64,000 nucleotides of DNA from contig JARSSO010000035.1 of the NCBI GenBank assembly GCA_029624765.1, positions 1-64,000 on the forward strand, read 5' to 3'. This stretch comes from Candidatus Contendibacter sp. Its GTDB lineage: Bacteria > Pseudomonadota > Gammaproteobacteria > Competibacterales > Competibacteraceae. Of this stretch, positions 8,892 to 20,430 are shown in pieces (within the stretch, counting starts at the first letter, position 1; each line of letters starts with the position of its first letter). Position numbers and translations under genes: made by a program. The notes beneath the pieces are model-generated. The model was given only the letters and a program-made list of their open reading frames with translations. It ran no database searches and was not told where the DNA came from.

Positions 8892-10397
8892 ATGCCCCCC
8901 CATGCCACCCATGACCCGCGACGACTCGACTTGCTCCGCCGGGATTTTCCCGGTCTCGATACCCGCTATCGTCTCGCCGACGGTCGGGTGACCCGCCGCC
9001 ATTATCTCGATTCGGCCGCCTCGACGCTGGCGCTGGGTTGCGCGCGGGCCGTTGCGGACAAATTGTTGCGTCACTACGCCAACACGCATAGTACGTTGCA
9101 TTTTTCCGCGCGGATCGTGAACCATGCCGACGCTTGGGCGCACGAGCAGGTGTTGAAGTTCGTTCGAGCCGACCCGGATCGTTATACGGCCTTTTTCGCG
9201 GGCAGCGGCTGCACCGCCCCTCTCAACCGGCTGGCGCGGGTCCTGGCGACGCGGCGGCCGGAGCGAAACGTGGTTCTGGTGTCGCTGATGGAGCATCACG
9301 CCAACGACCTGCCGCATCGCAAGCACGCCGGCAAGGTCGCGCCCATTCCGCTGGCCGGCGAGGGGCCGACCTTGGGCGCGGTCGACCCGGCGGCGCTGGA
9401 ACGGCTGCTGGACCAGCATCGCGGCCAGGTCAACTATGTCGCGGTGGCGGCGGCCAGTAACGTCACCGGCATCGTCAATCCGGTTCACGACATCGCGGCG
9501 CTGGCGCACGCTTACGACGCCTGGGTGATCGTGGACGCTTCGCAGCAACTCGCCCACGCCCCGTTGCCGATCAGCGACACGGGAGCGGCGGACCGCGAAC
9601 TGGATGCCGTGGTGTTTTCCGGTCACAAGTTGTACGCGCCGGGGTCGCCGGGTGGGGCCATCGTGCGGCGGACATTGCTGGAGGGGTGCGAGCCGGACGA
9701 GGTGGGCGGCGGCATGGTGGAGGACGTGTGGCTGAGCGACTACCGAGTGACCGCGCGCCTTCCCGACCGGGAGGAAGCCGGCACGCCCAACCTGCTTGGC
9801 GCAGTGCAACTCGGCGCCGCGCTGAACGCGCTGCGACGGGTCGGCATGGAGCGGGTTCACGCCGCCGAGCAGACGCTGCTGCGGCGCTTGCTCGCTGAAC
9901 TGACGACCGTGCCGGGCGCGCGGATCTACGGCGATCCCGACCCCGACCACGCGCCACGCCTGGGCGTGGTGTCCTTCAATCTGGCTGGACTGGAACATGG
10001 ACTGGTCGCCGCCGTGCTGAACGACTACCACAACATCGCGGTTCGCAACGGCTGTTTCTGCGCCCATCCCTATGTCCGCGCGCTGTTGAAGCCGGAGTTG
10101 TGGGCGTTGGACCTCGACCCCGACGCCGGGGACGCGATGGCCGCGCTCAAGCCCTGGCAAGGCATGGTACGAGCCAGTCTGGGGCTGTACACCATGGACG
10201 AGGATATCGAGGCGCTGCTGACTGGCGTCCGCGACCTGCTGGCCCGACCCGACCACTACCGGGCCCTGTACACCGTCGTCGCCGGCGATTTCCACCATCG
10301 GACTTTCCACGCCCCCGCCGAGGCGTTGTTCGACCCCGAGAGGGCGCTCGACCGGGCGCTGGCGCGGTTGAACGCGACGGGCGCCGCGCCTGGGTAA
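8892..10397 (+). CDS. Class V aminotransferase / cysteine-desulfurase-like PLP enzyme
   Basis: The 501-residue fold-type I PLP enzyme belongs to the NifS/SufS/CsdA superfamily but is longer than SufS (about 410). The PLP lysine is in SGHKLYAPG, the upstream EHHAND block is the family signature, and a Cys-containing NGCFCAHPY matches the desulfurase active-loop position. Desulfurase, selenocysteine-lyase-like or another lyase activity all fit. No suf or isc genes are adjacent. The ATG at 8892 is chosen because GGAG lies seven bases upstream; a TTG at 8886 would be one base from it. Confidence 0.8.
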   Translation: MPPHATHDPRRLDLLRRDFPGLDTRYRLADGRVTRRHYLDSAASTLALGCARAVADKLLRHYANTHSTLHFSARIVNHADAWAHEQVLKFVRADPDRYTAFFAGSGCTAPLNRLARVLATRRPERNVVLVSLMEHHANDLPHRKHAGKVAPIPLAGEGPTLGAVDPAALERLLDQHRGQVNYVAVAAASNVTGIVNPVHDIAALAHAYDAWVIVDASQQLAHAPLPISDTGAADRELDAVVFSGHKLYAPGSPGGAIVRRTLLEGCEPDEVGGGMVEDVWLSDYRVTARLPDREEAGTPNLLGAVQLGAALNALRRVGMERVHAAEQTLLRRLLAELTTVPGARIYGDPDPDHAPRLGVVSFNLAGLEHGLVAAVLNDYHNIAVRNGCFCAHPYVRALLKPELWALDLDPDAGDAMAALKPWQGMVRASLGLYTMDEDIEALLTGVRDLLARPDHYRALYTVVAGDFHHRTFHAPAEALFDPERALDRALARLNATGAAPG

Positions 10398-10480
10398 AAT
10401 CAGCTTGAGCATCGACTTGATCGGGTCTCTCCAAACCAGCCGATCCCAGGCCAATTGCTTTGACCCCGGTTGCGGCTTAT

Positions 10481-10512
10481 GATGCGGCGCATCATCGCCG
10501 GTTCCGGCGATG
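10481..10512 (+). promoter_or_regulatory. Two short hairpins in the kup leader
   Basis: GATGC-GGC-GCATC (10481-10493) is immediately followed by the perfect palindrome CATCGCCGG-TT-CCGGCGATG (10493-10512), 51 bases before the kup ATG. No U-run follows, so a plain terminator for the upstream aminotransferase is not obvious. It may be a leader structure or protein-binding site. Confidence 0.35.
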
Positions 10513-10562
10513 GGCGCGGAACCGGCCGAAATTCGAACAACAATAACCGGGAGGAAAACGCG

Positions 10563-12437
10563 ATGTCGGCGCATGAAAGCAAGAGCCGCTCGTCGGCGCT
10601 GATCATCGGGGCGATTGGGGTCGTCTTCGGCGACATCGGCACCAGCCCCCTTTACGCGCTCAAGGAAACCTTCGCCGGCCACCACCCCATCGCGGTGGCG
10701 CCGGAGAGCATTTTCGGCGTGTTGTCGCTGATTTTCTGGACCATCATGGCGCTGGTGAGCTTGAAATACGTTGCCATCATCATGCGCGCCGACAACCGGG
10801 GCGAGGGTGGCAGTCTGGCCCTGCTCGCCCGCGTGACCGAGTTGACCCGGCACTCGCACGCCACCTGGTTCGTGACCATGCTCGGCATCTTCGCCGCCGC
10901 GCTGTTCTACGGCGACAGCATGATCACCCCAGCCATCTCGGTGCTTAGCGCGGTCGAGGGGTTGAACGTGGTCGCGCCGGGGCTGAAGGATTACATCGTG
11001 CCGATCGCCGCGATTGTCCTGACGGTCCTGTTCGCGATCCAAAAGCACGGCACCGGGGTGGTCGGCCGCTTTTTCGGCCCGGTCATGTGCCTCTGGTTCG
11101 GCGTGCTGGCGGTGCTTGGCGTGATCAGCATCCTGAGCGCGCCGGCCGTCCTGGCGGCGCTCAACCCGGTCCATGCGGTCGAATTTCTGTTCCGCCATCC
11201 CTGGGAAAGCTTCCTCGCGCTGGGCGCGATCGTTCTGTCGGTGACCGGGGGCGAGGCGCTGTACACCGACATGGGGCATTTCGGTAAATTCCCGATTCGC
11301 GTCAGTTGGTTCGGGTTCGTGTTGCCGGCGCTGGTCCTGAACTACTACGGGCAAGGGGCCTTGCTGCTCAAGAATCCCGAGGCGATCCAGAACCCGTTCT
11401 ACCTGCTGGCGCCCGGCTGGGCGTTGATCCCGATGGTGTTGCTGGCCACGGCGGCGACGGTGATCGCTTCGCAGGCGGTGATTTCGGGCGCGTTCTCGGT
11501 CGCCCGCCAGGCGGTCCAGCTTGGCTACCTGCCCCGGATGCGGATCGTCCACACCTCGCACATGGAGGAAGGGCAGATTTACGTGCCGTTGACCAACTGG
11601 ACGCTCTATCTCGCGGTCATCGCCCTGGTGCTGCATTTCCAGACCTCCAGCAACCTGGCGGCGGCCTACGGCATCGCGGTGACCGGGACGATGATGATCG
11701 ACACCGTACTGGTGGCGTTCGTCGCGGTCCTCGCCTGGCGCTGGCACCCGTGGTTGGCCCTGCCGCTGCTCGGCATCCTGTTGCTGATCGATATCGCCTT
11801 CTTCTCCGCCAACGCCATCAAGCTGCTGCAGGGCGGCTGGTTCCCCGTCGTCATCGCGGTTGCCTCCTTCACCACGCTGACCACCTGGCGGCGGGGCCGG
11901 CAACTGCTGTTTCAGGAGATGGGCAACCTGACCATGCCTCTCGTCCAGTTCATCCGCTCCATCGAAAATGCGGCGCTGAAGCGGGTTAGCAGCACCGCCG
12001 TCTATCTGACCAGCCGGCCCGAGGGGGCGCCTTCGGGGCTGTTGCACAACATCAAGCACAACGAGGTGCTGCACGCCCGGAACATCCTGATCACCGTCCA
12101 AACCGCCGAAGCGCCCTACGTCGAGGACGCCGACCGGATCGAAGTCATCGACCTCGGCCACACCTTCTATCGGGTGTTCGTGCGCTACGGTTTCATGGAG
12201 CAGCCGAACCTTCCCAAAGCGCTGGAAGGGTGCGCGCAAAAGGGTCTCGCAATCGATCCGAACAAAACTTCGTTTTTCGTCAGTCGTGAGGTGGTGGTAC
12301 CGAAAATGTCGCCACCGATGATGCTGTGGCGCGAGCTTTACTTCATCTGGATGCTGCGCAACGCCCAGAGCGCCACCGACTTCTTCCAGATTCCCGCCAA
12401 CCGCGTCGTTGAACTGGGCACCTTGGTCGAAATCTGA
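10563..12437 (+). CDS. kup: Low-affinity potassium uptake protein Kup
   Basis: A KUP/HAK/KT-family K+:H+ symporter of the inner membrane; 624 residues is the family norm. The N-terminal signature [17 protein letters not shown] is intact, about 12 hydrophobic segments fill the first 430 residues, and a cytoplasmic C-terminal domain follows. The ATG at 10563 has GGGAGGAA ten bases upstream and is preferred over in-frame upstream ATGs, which would add a low-complexity Asn-rich leader. It converges with the exporter operon, with only 10 bases between the stops. Confidence 0.95.
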   Translation: MSAHESKSRSSALIIGAIGVVFGDIGTSPLYALKETFAGHHPIAVAPESIFGVLSLIFWTIMALVSLKYVAIIMRADNRGEGGSLALLARVTELTRHSHATWFVTMLGIFAAALFYGDSMITPAISVLSAVEGLNVVAPGLKDYIVPIAAIVLTVLFAIQKHGTGVVGRFFGPVMCLWFGVLAVLGVISILSAPAVLAALNPVHAVEFLFRHPWESFLALGAIVLSVTGGEALYTDMGHFGKFPIRVSWFGFVLPALVLNYYGQGALLLKNPEAIQNPFYLLAPGWALIPMVLLATAATVIASQAVISGAFSVARQAVQLGYLPRMRIVHTSHMEEGQIYVPLTNWTLYLAVIALVLHFQTSSNLAAAYGIAVTGTMMIDTVLVAFVAVLAWRWHPWLALPLLGILLLIDIAFFSANAIKLLQGGWFPVVIAVASFTTLTTWRRGRQLLFQEMGNLTMPLVQFIRSIENAALKRVSSTAVYLTSRPEGAPSGLLHNIKHNEVLHARNILITVQTAEAPYVEDADRIEVIDLGHTFYRVFVRYGFMEQPNLPKALEGCAQKGLAIDPNKTSFFVSREVVVPKMSPPMMLWRELYFIWMLRNAQSATDFFQIPANRVVELGTLVEI

Positions 12438-12447
12438 ACCGGCGGGC

Positions 12448-13653
12448 TTAATCCTCGGCCCGAATCCGCACGGCGGCGCCTTCGCGCAGAGCGTCGTTGG
12501 GATGGGTAACGACTTGTTCGCCCTCGGTCAAACCGGAACGGATTTCCACGCGCAGCCCGCCGCGCTGGCCGATTTCCACCGGGCGGCGACGGGCTTGCCC
12601 GTTCTCGATCACGAACACGGCCCAGCCCTCGCCCTGGCGGAACAACGCGCTGGCGGGAATTTGCGGCACCCGGTCGCCCTGCCAGACGACGAAGCTCGCT
12701 TCCACCCGATAGCCGTCGCCCAGTCGCGACCACGCCTCGGCGGGCGAGCGTAAATCGGCGATGACCCAAACCCGCTGTTCCTCGACGCCCAGCGCCGACA
12801 GCTTGGTGAAACCCACCGGCTCCACGGTCCGGGTCACTCCCTCCAACGGCTGCTCGCCGCCCCAGCGCTCCAGCACCACCGGTGTGCCCGGCCGGACGCG
12901 CACCGCGTCGGCGGACAGCAAATCCACCGCGATCTCCAGCGCGCGGGGATCGCCGACCTCCAGCAACGGCGTTCCCATCTCCACCACCCCCTCGCTTTGG
13001 CGCGGGCGGGCGAGTACCTGACCGTCCACCGGAGCCCGGACGATCACGGTTTCCCGCGCCGCGCCGCCCGGTTGCGCCGCCGAATGGCGCAAGGCTGTCT
13101 TGGCCGCTTCCACTTCGTGCCGCGCTACCTCCACGGCGAACTGGGCGGATCGCAGTTGGGCCTCGGTCTGGCGGGCGCGGGATTGGGCGCGGTCGCGCTC
13201 GGCTTCGGTGACTACGCACCGCTGTTTGCAAAGCGCCGCGATGCGCTCGAATTCCAGCTTGGCGTAATCGGCCTCCGCCCGCGTGGCGGTCGCGGTTTCC
13301 CGGGCGGCTTGCAGGGAGGCTTCGCTGGTGGCCACCCGCGCCTCGGCTTGGGCGCGGCGGCGCGGATCGAGCACTTCCGAGGGCAGGGAATCAATCATCG
13401 CCAGCGGTTGGCCCTGCCGAATGCCGTCGCCGATTTTCCAGTCGATGCGATGCAGGTAGCCGGCCACCGGTGCCGACAGGACGTAGCGGTCGATGAGCCG
13501 GGTTTTGCCTTCCGCTTCGACCGTCACCCGCAGCGGCTGGCGGGTGACGGTCGCCGCTTCTACCCACAACGGTTGGGGCCGGAACCCGTAGCCCAGGGCG
13601 GCCACGATCAGCAATGTCAACAGAATCAATCCGAAGCGTCGGCGCACGGTCAT
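12448..13653 (-). CDS. Membrane-fusion (HlyD/RND-adaptor) protein of an ABC exporter
   Basis: A 401-residue periplasmic adaptor anchored by an N-terminal TM segment (about 7-24). A biotinyl-lipoyl half-domain is followed by a long coiled-coil hairpin (about 95-200), the second lipoyl half (DGQVLARPRQSEGVVEMGTPL) and a beta-barrel. It is third in an operon, three bases after the permease stop. The arrangement matches MacA- or DevB-type ABC efflux. No outer-membrane channel gene is present, so a TolC-like protein encoded elsewhere is implied. The cargo is unknown. Confidence 0.88.
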   Translation of the reverse strand: MTVRRRFGLILLTLLIVAALGYGFRPQPLWVEAATVTRQPLRVTVEAEGKTRLIDRYVLSAPVAGYLHRIDWKIGDGIRQGQPLAMIDSLPSEVLDPRRRAQAEARVATSEASLQAARETATATRAEADYAKLEFERIAALCKQRCVVTEAERDRAQSRARQTEAQLRSAQFAVEVARHEVEAAKTALRHSAAQPGGAARETVIVRAPVDGQVLARPRQSEGVVEMGTPLLEVGDPRALEIAVDLLSADAVRVRPGTPVVLERWGGEQPLEGVTRTVEPVGFTKLSALGVEEQRVWVIADLRSPAEAWSRLGDGYRVEASFVVWQGDRVPQIPASALFRQGEGWAVFVIENGQARRRPVEIGQRGGLRVEIRSGLTEGEQVVTHPNDALREGAAVRIRAED

Positions 13654-13656
13654 GGT

Positions 13657-16020
13657 TCAGTCCCGGGTCTTGAGGACGGCGATCAAATCCAGCCGATCCA
13701 GCTTGCGCCGCACCAGCCAGCCCGACAACAGCGCCGAGGCCAGCACCACCGTGGCCGCGAAGGCGTAGGTGGACGGGTGAATGATCAGCGGAATGCGGTA
13801 TAGCTCCGACCGGGCGCCGTCCACGAACAGGGTGCAGATGCCCCGGCCGACGATGAAGCCAAGCGGGATGGCGACCAGCGTCAAAAGGCCCAGTTCGCCC
13901 AACAGGATGTAGCTGATTTCCGCGCGGGTGAATCCCAGCACCCGCAGGCTGGCCAATTCCCGGCCGCGTTCGGTCAGGGCGATGCGGGCGCTGTTGTAGA
14001 TGATTCCGAAGGCGATGACGACCGCGAAGACGGTGGCGATGAAGGTGAAAAACAGCATGGTCTGTTCCATGGTTCGGTGAAAGTTGCGGATTTCCTGCTC
14101 GCGGATGGCGGTGCCGGCGATGCGGGGAATGTCGCCCAGGCGGCGGTAAAGCTCGGATCGTTCGCGGTCGTCGACCGCCAGATAGGCACCGGAAATGGCC
14201 GGTCCCTCGCGCAGCAGCCGGTTGAGGCCGGCGAGGTCCATGTAGGCCGCCACGCCGAGATATTCCTTGACCAAGCCCACCACCGGGACTTCCCGCACCG
14301 GCCGACTGCCTTCCAGGACCTCGACAGTCAGCCGATCACCAGCCTGGACGCCCAGCAGTTCGCCGAGGTAATCGGTCAACAGCACCCCCTCCGACGGGAG
14401 GTCGAGCAAGCGCAAATCGGCATCCAGCAGGCGTTGCAAATCGCCGCCGGGAGGAACGCCCTTGAGCGTGGTTCGCCGGGAATGGTGCTGAAATCGCAGC
14501 CGCACGGGAACGGCACGGTAAACCTCGACCCGCTCCACGCCGGGCAAGCCGTCCAGGGAGCCGATGGCTCGCCAGGAGGTCGGCTCCGTGAAGGTCACGG
14601 CGAGATCTTCCCGCTGCGACAGCTTGTAATGCACTTCGACCATGTGGGTGATGGTGGCTTCCTGAAACCGGCCCGCCATGGTGACGCCACAGGCCAGCGC
14701 GATGCCCAGCACCGCGAACAGGGATTTCAAGGGTCGGCGCTCGATGTGGCGCAGGATCATCCGGTTGGGCTGCGACAGCAGCCGTTGCAGGCCAAGCCGT
14801 TCGACCACGGTGGCGCGGTAGCGGGCGGGCGGTTCGGGCCGCATCGCCTCGGCGGGACGCAAAGCGAAGGCGGCGCGCAAGGCGAAGGCGGTCCCGGCCA
14901 CCGCGCCGCCGAGATTGAGCAACAGCGCGCCGAGGACGAGCGAGGGCGACAGCCGATAATCCAGGAATGGGAAGCGGAAAAACATCGTGTACAGTTCGGC
15001 CAGGCGCCGACCCAGCCCGGCGCCGGCGAACACCCCGACCGCCACGCCGATCAAGACGACGATCAGCACCAGCTTCAAATAGTGCAAGGCAATCGCGCCG
15101 TTGCCGTAGCCGAACGCCTTGAGGGTACCGATCTGTTCGCGTTGCATCCCGATGAGTCGGTTCATCACCACGTTCAACAGAAACACCGCCACGCCCAGAA
15201 ACAGCACCGGGAACAGCGTGGCCGACAGGGTGATGTTGCGAAATTCCTCGGACAGGAAGCGGTGCGACGGCTGGTCTTCGCGGTCGTGGGCGCCCAGTCC
15301 GCCGTAGGGCGTCAACAGTCGGTCGAGTTCGTCGATCACGTCCGGCGCGGCGCGGGCGTCGGTCAGGCCCACGACCACGTCGTTGAACGCCCCTTCCATG
15401 CCATAGGCGACACCCAGCGCCCGGCGTCCCATCCACAGCACGCCATAGCGTTGATAGTCGGGGAACATCGAACCGGGACGCAACTGGTGGATGTATTCCG
15501 GTGACAGCGCCATGCCGACGATGGTCAGCGTCTGGCGGCGGCCGTTGATGACGACCCGCAGTTTGGCGCCCGGTTCCAGCCGGTGGGCCTCGGCGAACGC
15601 CTCGCTGACGATGGCCTCGTCGTCGCGGTCGGCCGCCGGCGGGCGACCCTGGCGCAGATAAAGGCGGTTCAACCGAGATTCACGGTTGTCGGGAATGGAA
15701 ACCAGCCGCCCGGTGATCGGCTCCGCAAACCCGGCCACATCCAGATGAACGGCGGCGACCACGCGGGTCTCGACCTCGGCGACGCCGGGAAGGGCCGCGA
15801 TGCGTTCCCGCAGTGATTCCGGCGCGCGCTTCAAGGCCGCGAACACGTCGGCGAAACGGTATTCCTGGTAGTAGCGGGCGCGGGTCTGGCCCAGCGCGTC
15901 CAGGGTGGCGCCGAACATGACGTGGATGGCGACGCCGCACACGATCACCAGCATGATGGCGACGGCTTGGCCTTTCATTTGCCAAAGTTCGCGCCAGAGT
16001 TTGCGATCCAGAGGTTTCAT
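13657..16020 (-). CDS. FtsX-family ABC transporter permease (duplicated FtsX domains)
   Basis: A 787-residue inner-membrane permease with an N-terminal TM, a large periplasmic MacB-PCD-like domain, three TMs around 265-400, another periplasmic domain and a final three-TM FtsX domain (about 665-780). Two FtsX domains in one chain mean it may act as a monomeric permease with the ATPase, rather than as the homodimer seen for MacB. It is the middle gene of a tight operon: 12 bases after the ATPase and 3 before the adaptor. Confidence 0.88.
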   Translation of the reverse strand: MKPLDRKLWRELWQMKGQAVAIMLVIVCGVAIHVMFGATLDALGQTRARYYQEYRFADVFAALKRAPESLRERIAALPGVAEVETRVVAAVHLDVAGFAEPITGRLVSIPDNRESRLNRLYLRQGRPPAADRDDEAIVSEAFAEAHRLEPGAKLRVVINGRRQTLTIVGMALSPEYIHQLRPGSMFPDYQRYGVLWMGRRALGVAYGMEGAFNDVVVGLTDARAAPDVIDELDRLLTPYGGLGAHDREDQPSHRFLSEEFRNITLSATLFPVLFLGVAVFLLNVVMNRLIGMQREQIGTLKAFGYGNGAIALHYLKLVLIVVLIGVAVGVFAGAGLGRRLAELYTMFFRFPFLDYRLSPSLVLGALLLNLGGAVAGTAFALRAAFALRPAEAMRPEPPARYRATVVERLGLQRLLSQPNRMILRHIERRPLKSLFAVLGIALACGVTMAGRFQEATITHMVEVHYKLSQREDLAVTFTEPTSWRAIGSLDGLPGVERVEVYRAVPVRLRFQHHSRRTTLKGVPPGGDLQRLLDADLRLLDLPSEGVLLTDYLGELLGVQAGDRLTVEVLEGSRPVREVPVVGLVKEYLGVAAYMDLAGLNRLLREGPAISGAYLAVDDRERSELYRRLGDIPRIAGTAIREQEIRNFHRTMEQTMLFFTFIATVFAVVIAFGIIYNSARIALTERGRELASLRVLGFTRAEISYILLGELGLLTLVAIPLGFIVGRGICTLFVDGARSELYRIPLIIHPSTYAFAATVVLASALLSGWLVRRKLDRLDLIAVLKTRD

Positions 16021-16032
16021 GGCGTTGCCGGT

Positions 16033-16749
<717 letters not shown>

Positions 16750-16800
16750 GGGGACGCGTCACTCCACGGGGTACATTGCTTCTTTGACTTGCCGTGCATT

Positions 16801-19185
16801 TTATTCATCCCGGATTCCGTATTTCGCTCGCAAGTTCCGCAGTTCCGCGTTGATGTCCGCCTCGCTCCGACCCAGCGCCTTCAGGATATTTGTGTAGTTG
16901 TTTTGGACTACGTGCAGATGGGGGTGCTCGTGCCCCGTGCGGCGGGTGAAATCGAGAACGATACCCAGCGCCCGGCGCATGAGGGGTTCGGCCTCGGCTA
17001 GGCGGTTGGTGTCCTGGAGCAACAGGGCCAGACTGTTAAGGGCACAAGCCACGTTAGGATGGTCGGATCCAAAGCTTTGCTCATTGATCGTAAGCGCGCG
17101 GCGCATCAGCGGATCGGCCTCGTTTTCACGTTGGGTGTCCCTGAGCAGCAGGGCCAGGTTGTTGAGGCGGATGGCGACGCTGGGATGGTCGGGGCCGAAG
17201 GCGCTCTCATCAATATCCAACGCCCGGCGCATCAGTGGCTCAGCTTCGGTAAGGTTATTGGTGTACTGGAGCAAGTGGGCTAGGCTGTTGAGCACGGTGG
17301 CGACGTTGGGATGTTCGGGACCGAAGCATTGCTCGGCTAGAGTGAGCGCCCGGCGTATGAGGAGTTCAGCTTCGGTCAAGTTGTTGGTCGCTTGACGCAA
17401 TAGAGCTAAGTCGTTAAGAACTTCGGCCAAAATAGATGGATCATCCAGCGCTTCGGCTTCACTTTGAGCCATCTTGAGTTCCTGCTCTGCCTCCGGCCAG
17501 TGGGCCAGATCGTGCAAGAGATTGGCAATCTTCAGCCGCGTATCAATCCGTTTTCTAACATCTGTTAGATGGTGCAAGTGATCGCGCAGGAAGGAAATCT
17601 TGATTTCGGAGAACGACTTGAAGCTCAGGGTATCGGCCAGCTTGCCGAATCGCGCGGCGAAGGCTTCCAGATTGCCGGAGCGATGCAGCTCCCAGCAGTC
17701 GATCATCTCCCGCAACTCGTTCAGATAATCGGTCGAAGGGGTGTCGTCCATACGCCGGACGATCCAGGCGCCGAGCGGGTCAAGGGGCAGCGAAGACGCC
17801 TCGCGTAGATATTGAACGGTCTTGTCCGGCGTGCCGCAGCCGGCGTGCCATCGGGCCAGGTCCAGCTTGGCGGCGGCCTTTTCCTCCGCTGACCCCATTT
17901 CGCTGAGGTAGTAGAGCACCTGCGCGACGTCGCCGTCGCCGCGTTTGGCGCGAAGCTCAGCCCGTTTTTTCTCCCGCTCCTCGGTGGTGGGGTAGTAAAG
18001 CGTGAAAAAGTCGAGCAGAAACGGCAACCGCTCGCGCGCTCCCCGCGACAGATTCATCGCCAGCCAGATGTCGAAAAAACCCTCGCGGATCGCGTACAGC
18101 CGGGAGCGCTTGTCCTGGGGGTGCGGCATCGAGCGTAAATAGCGAGCCTCGGTTAGCCGCTTGAGCAGCGACGAGGTTTGCGGCTGGCTCAACCGCATCC
18201 GCGCGGTGATGGCGGCGGGCGTCTTCTCCTGGTCCCGCATCACCGCCATTGTTTCCAGCACCGCGCGTTCCTGCGGCGGCAATTCGTTGAGGCGGCTTTG
18301 ATAGAACGGTGTGATGCGGTCCAACAGGATTTGAAACTGTTGCCGAACCTCCGTGATGGCGTCGTGGGCGATCAGCTCGTACAGCATCACGGTGAGCCGG
18401 GGATTACCGCCCGTCATCTTGTAGAGCGCCAGCAGCTTGGGCCGCAGCGCATCGAAGTCTTGCAGCAGATCGTCCCGCTTTTCCCATTCCAGATTGCGCC
18501 GGATGAGATCGAGCGTTTCCGCCTCGCTCAAATCTTCGAGAATCTGCACGTCGAAAAAGTCGTAAAACGGTTCCTCCACGCTGGTGATCGCGTCGAAATG
18601 CAGCGGCGCGGTGGCGATCAACAGGCAGCCGTTGTCGTCCATGAAAAATTTCCGCAGGGCGGCGATATCGTTCTTCTTCTTGATCTGGCGGGTGAACAGT
18701 TCGCCGAGATTTTCCAGCATGACCAATACAGTACGGCGGCGCTCGCGATTTTGCCGACGCAGGGCGGGAGCCAGGGTATCGACGATGATCGTGTCATCTT
18801 CCTGCGTGCGCAGCCGTTGATGCAGTTCTCGCCAAAGCGGTTCGTCGGGCAACACGTCGCCGAGGATTTCGCACAGGCCGAGCAGGAAATCCGCAAACGA
18901 CAGCGTGCGGTGCGATTCCTCGGGAAAGCGGGCCACCACGTAATGAGCGGCTAAATCGGGCGCGGCCGCGATTTCGTCCTCGATCAGCGACAGCAAATGG
19001 GTCTTGCCGATGCCGCGCGGGCCGATGAACAGAAAGTGGTGCTTGGAATTGCGCGACATCGACCCGCGCAGGATTTCGAGCGTGTCCTGCACGAGAGGAT
19101 CGCGGGCCACGGTGATATGCCGCCGGTGGGCCGGCGAGGTCAGCCCCGCCCGGTAAAGGCCGAGGTGAGAAGTCGGCTCAGGCAT
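16801..19185 (-). CDS. AAA ATPase with winged-helix and kinesin-light-chain-type TPR repeats
   Basis: A 794-residue cytoplasmic STAND-like protein. Walker A GPRGIGKT is at 55-62, a Walker B-like strand (TVLVMLENLGEL) near 150, and a MarR-like winged helix at about 300-375. A helical linker leads to about four 42-residue TPR units (about 585-750), each with an alanine-leucine core and an EHPNVA-type turn. The layout (NTPase, wHTH, sensor repeats) is that of regulatory or conflict ATPases. The ligand and output are unknown. Its start lies 8 bases inside the upstream ATPase gene, so the two are probably co-translated. Confidence 0.8.
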   Translation of the reverse strand: MPEPTSHLGLYRAGLTSPAHRRHITVARDPLVQDTLEILRGSMSRNSKHHFLFIGPRGIGKTHLLSLIEDEIAAAPDLAAHYVVARFPEESHRTLSFADFLLGLCEILGDVLPDEPLWRELHQRLRTQEDDTIIVDTLAPALRRQNRERRRTVLVMLENLGELFTRQIKKKNDIAALRKFFMDDNGCLLIATAPLHFDAITSVEEPFYDFFDVQILEDLSEAETLDLIRRNLEWEKRDDLLQDFDALRPKLLALYKMTGGNPRLTVMLYELIAHDAITEVRQQFQILLDRITPFYQSRLNELPPQERAVLETMAVMRDQEKTPAAITARMRLSQPQTSSLLKRLTEARYLRSMPHPQDKRSRLYAIREGFFDIWLAMNLSRGARERLPFLLDFFTLYYPTTEEREKKRAELRAKRGDGDVAQVLYYLSEMGSAEEKAAAKLDLARWHAGCGTPDKTVQYLREASSLPLDPLGAWIVRRMDDTPSTDYLNELREMIDCWELHRSGNLEAFAARFGKLADTLSFKSFSEIKISFLRDHLHHLTDVRKRIDTRLKIANLLHDLAHWPEAEQELKMAQSEAEALDDPSILAEVLNDLALLRQATNNLTEAELLIRRALTLAEQCFGPEHPNVATVLNSLAHLLQYTNNLTEAEPLMRRALDIDESAFGPDHPSVAIRLNNLALLLRDTQRENEADPLMRRALTINEQSFGSDHPNVACALNSLALLLQDTNRLAEAEPLMRRALGIVLDFTRRTGHEHPHLHVVQNNYTNILKALGRSEADINAELRNLRAKYGIRDE

Positions 19186-20413
19186 AGTATTTCTTCCACC
19201 AGGCCTTCAGCACGCCGCTGGCGAAATCGTACTGATTTTCCGCGATTTCGCTGACGTAGAAATCGTTCTCCAAATCGCGCAGCAGTTGGTTGAACTGGCG
19301 CTTGCGCTCATGGGCGGGAACGGCTTGCCCCGCGTCGGCGAGATGGCGCTCGAATTCCTGCGTCAGTTTGGCGCGACTCAGGCCGACGGAACTCAGGCTG
19401 AGTTGGCCCAGTAGCGCGTAGGCGGCGGACAGGCACGGCTCCTCGTAGTACTTGGCGATGCGCGAATAGTAGTGTTGGAGTTTGTCCCTGGCGGCGCTGC
19501 TGACGACGAGTTGCGCGAATACCTGATCTACGTCGGCGGTTGCCAGCTTGCGCGGCTCTCTCTTCCAGGAGCGATAGAGTTCCTGCGTGGCCATCTGCAT
19601 GAACAGCGGAATGGGTCGGCCCAAGTGCACGCGCAGCCGTTCCGGGACCGCCGCGTCGAAATCGACGCCGCGCCCGTCAAGCATCTGTTGCGCGAACGCC
19701 TTGACCTGGGTATCGGTGAGAATGGGTAGCGGAATATCGTGGAGATCGCCGATGAGATCGACGAGACCGAGCGAATCCAGCGTGCCAGAGAGGTTGATTG
19801 ACCCCCCGATCAGCCAGCGGGCGCGGTCCTGGCTGGGCAGAGGGTCTTGGCGTTGGACGCGGAGCCAGGCCAGGAACTCGCGCAGCAACGCGGGGTTCTC
19901 CCGCTTGAGGTTGAACAGCATGTCCGGCAGCTCATCCACGATCAGGAGGACGGGCGATTGCTGTTTCCGAATTTGACCGAGAAATTTGTCGCCATGCTGC
20001 CGCCAGTTGCTTTTCCAATCGGGGTCGGTATTTCGCAACCCCACCCTGAATTCGCCAAACTCGATTTCCGATATCCGACTCAAGGCGTCGGTGAGGAGTT
20101 TCCAACCTTTCGCCAGTTGCTTAAGGTACTCGGGATGCTGGTCTTGCAGCGTGTCGAGCAAGGTTTGAAAAAAATCGGCGGGGTGGGTCAAGTCTTGGAC
20201 GTTTTGGTAAATCACTGTGAAACCGTGTTTGGGGAAATCCCGCAAGTGATCCATCACGCTGGTCTTGCCGGTGCGGCGCGGGGCGGTGAGGAGGACATGC
20301 TGGGTGCGGAGGGTCTCCCAAAGTTCGGCGAGGAAGGTATCGCGGAATCTCAGGTCGGCGGAGTCCACCGGGGCGCCGGTGTAAAATTCGGGACAGTCGG
20401 GGCTGGGCGGCAT
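19178..20413 (-). CDS. Archaeal-type AAA ATPase
   Basis: A 411-residue ATPase with Walker A APRRTGKTS at 44-52, Walker B LLIVDELPD near 175 and a C-terminal winged-helix-like region ending in the FASGVLKAWW motif common in these ATPases. The ATG at 20413 is chosen because AGGAG lies nine bases upstream; an upstream in-frame ATG would read through the leader repeat. It overlaps the TPR-ATPase start (19178-19185). The two ATPases share a layout but differ in sequence, suggesting a two-component machine. No effector domain is recognisable in either. Confidence 0.78.
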   Translation of the reverse strand: MPPSPDCPEFYTGAPVDSADLRFRDTFLAELWETLRTQHVLLTAPRRTGKTSVMDHLRDFPKHGFTVIYQNVQDLTHPADFFQTLLDTLQDQHPEYLKQLAKGWKLLTDALSRISEIEFGEFRVGLRNTDPDWKSNWRQHGDKFLGQIRKQQSPVLLIVDELPDMLFNLKRENPALLREFLAWLRVQRQDPLPSQDRARWLIGGSINLSGTLDSLGLVDLIGDLHDIPLPILTDTQVKAFAQQMLDGRGVDFDAAVPERLRVHLGRPIPLFMQMATQELYRSWKREPRKLATADVDQVFAQLVVSSAARDKLQHYYSRIAKYYEEPCLSAAYALLGQLSLSSVGLSRAKLTQEFERHLADAGQAVPAHERKRQFNQLLRDLENDFYVSEIAENQYDFASGVLKAWWKKYYA

Positions 20414-20430
20414 GGCGGGGCGCTCCTGGC

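Noticed and set aside
8775..12239. A very long open frame on the minus strand (over 1100 codons)
   Set aside because: It lies antisense to the class V aminotransferase and kup, which carry clear motifs and ribosome-binding sites. Its product is a low-complexity Arg/Gln/His-rich string, as expected of antisense frames in GC-rich DNA.
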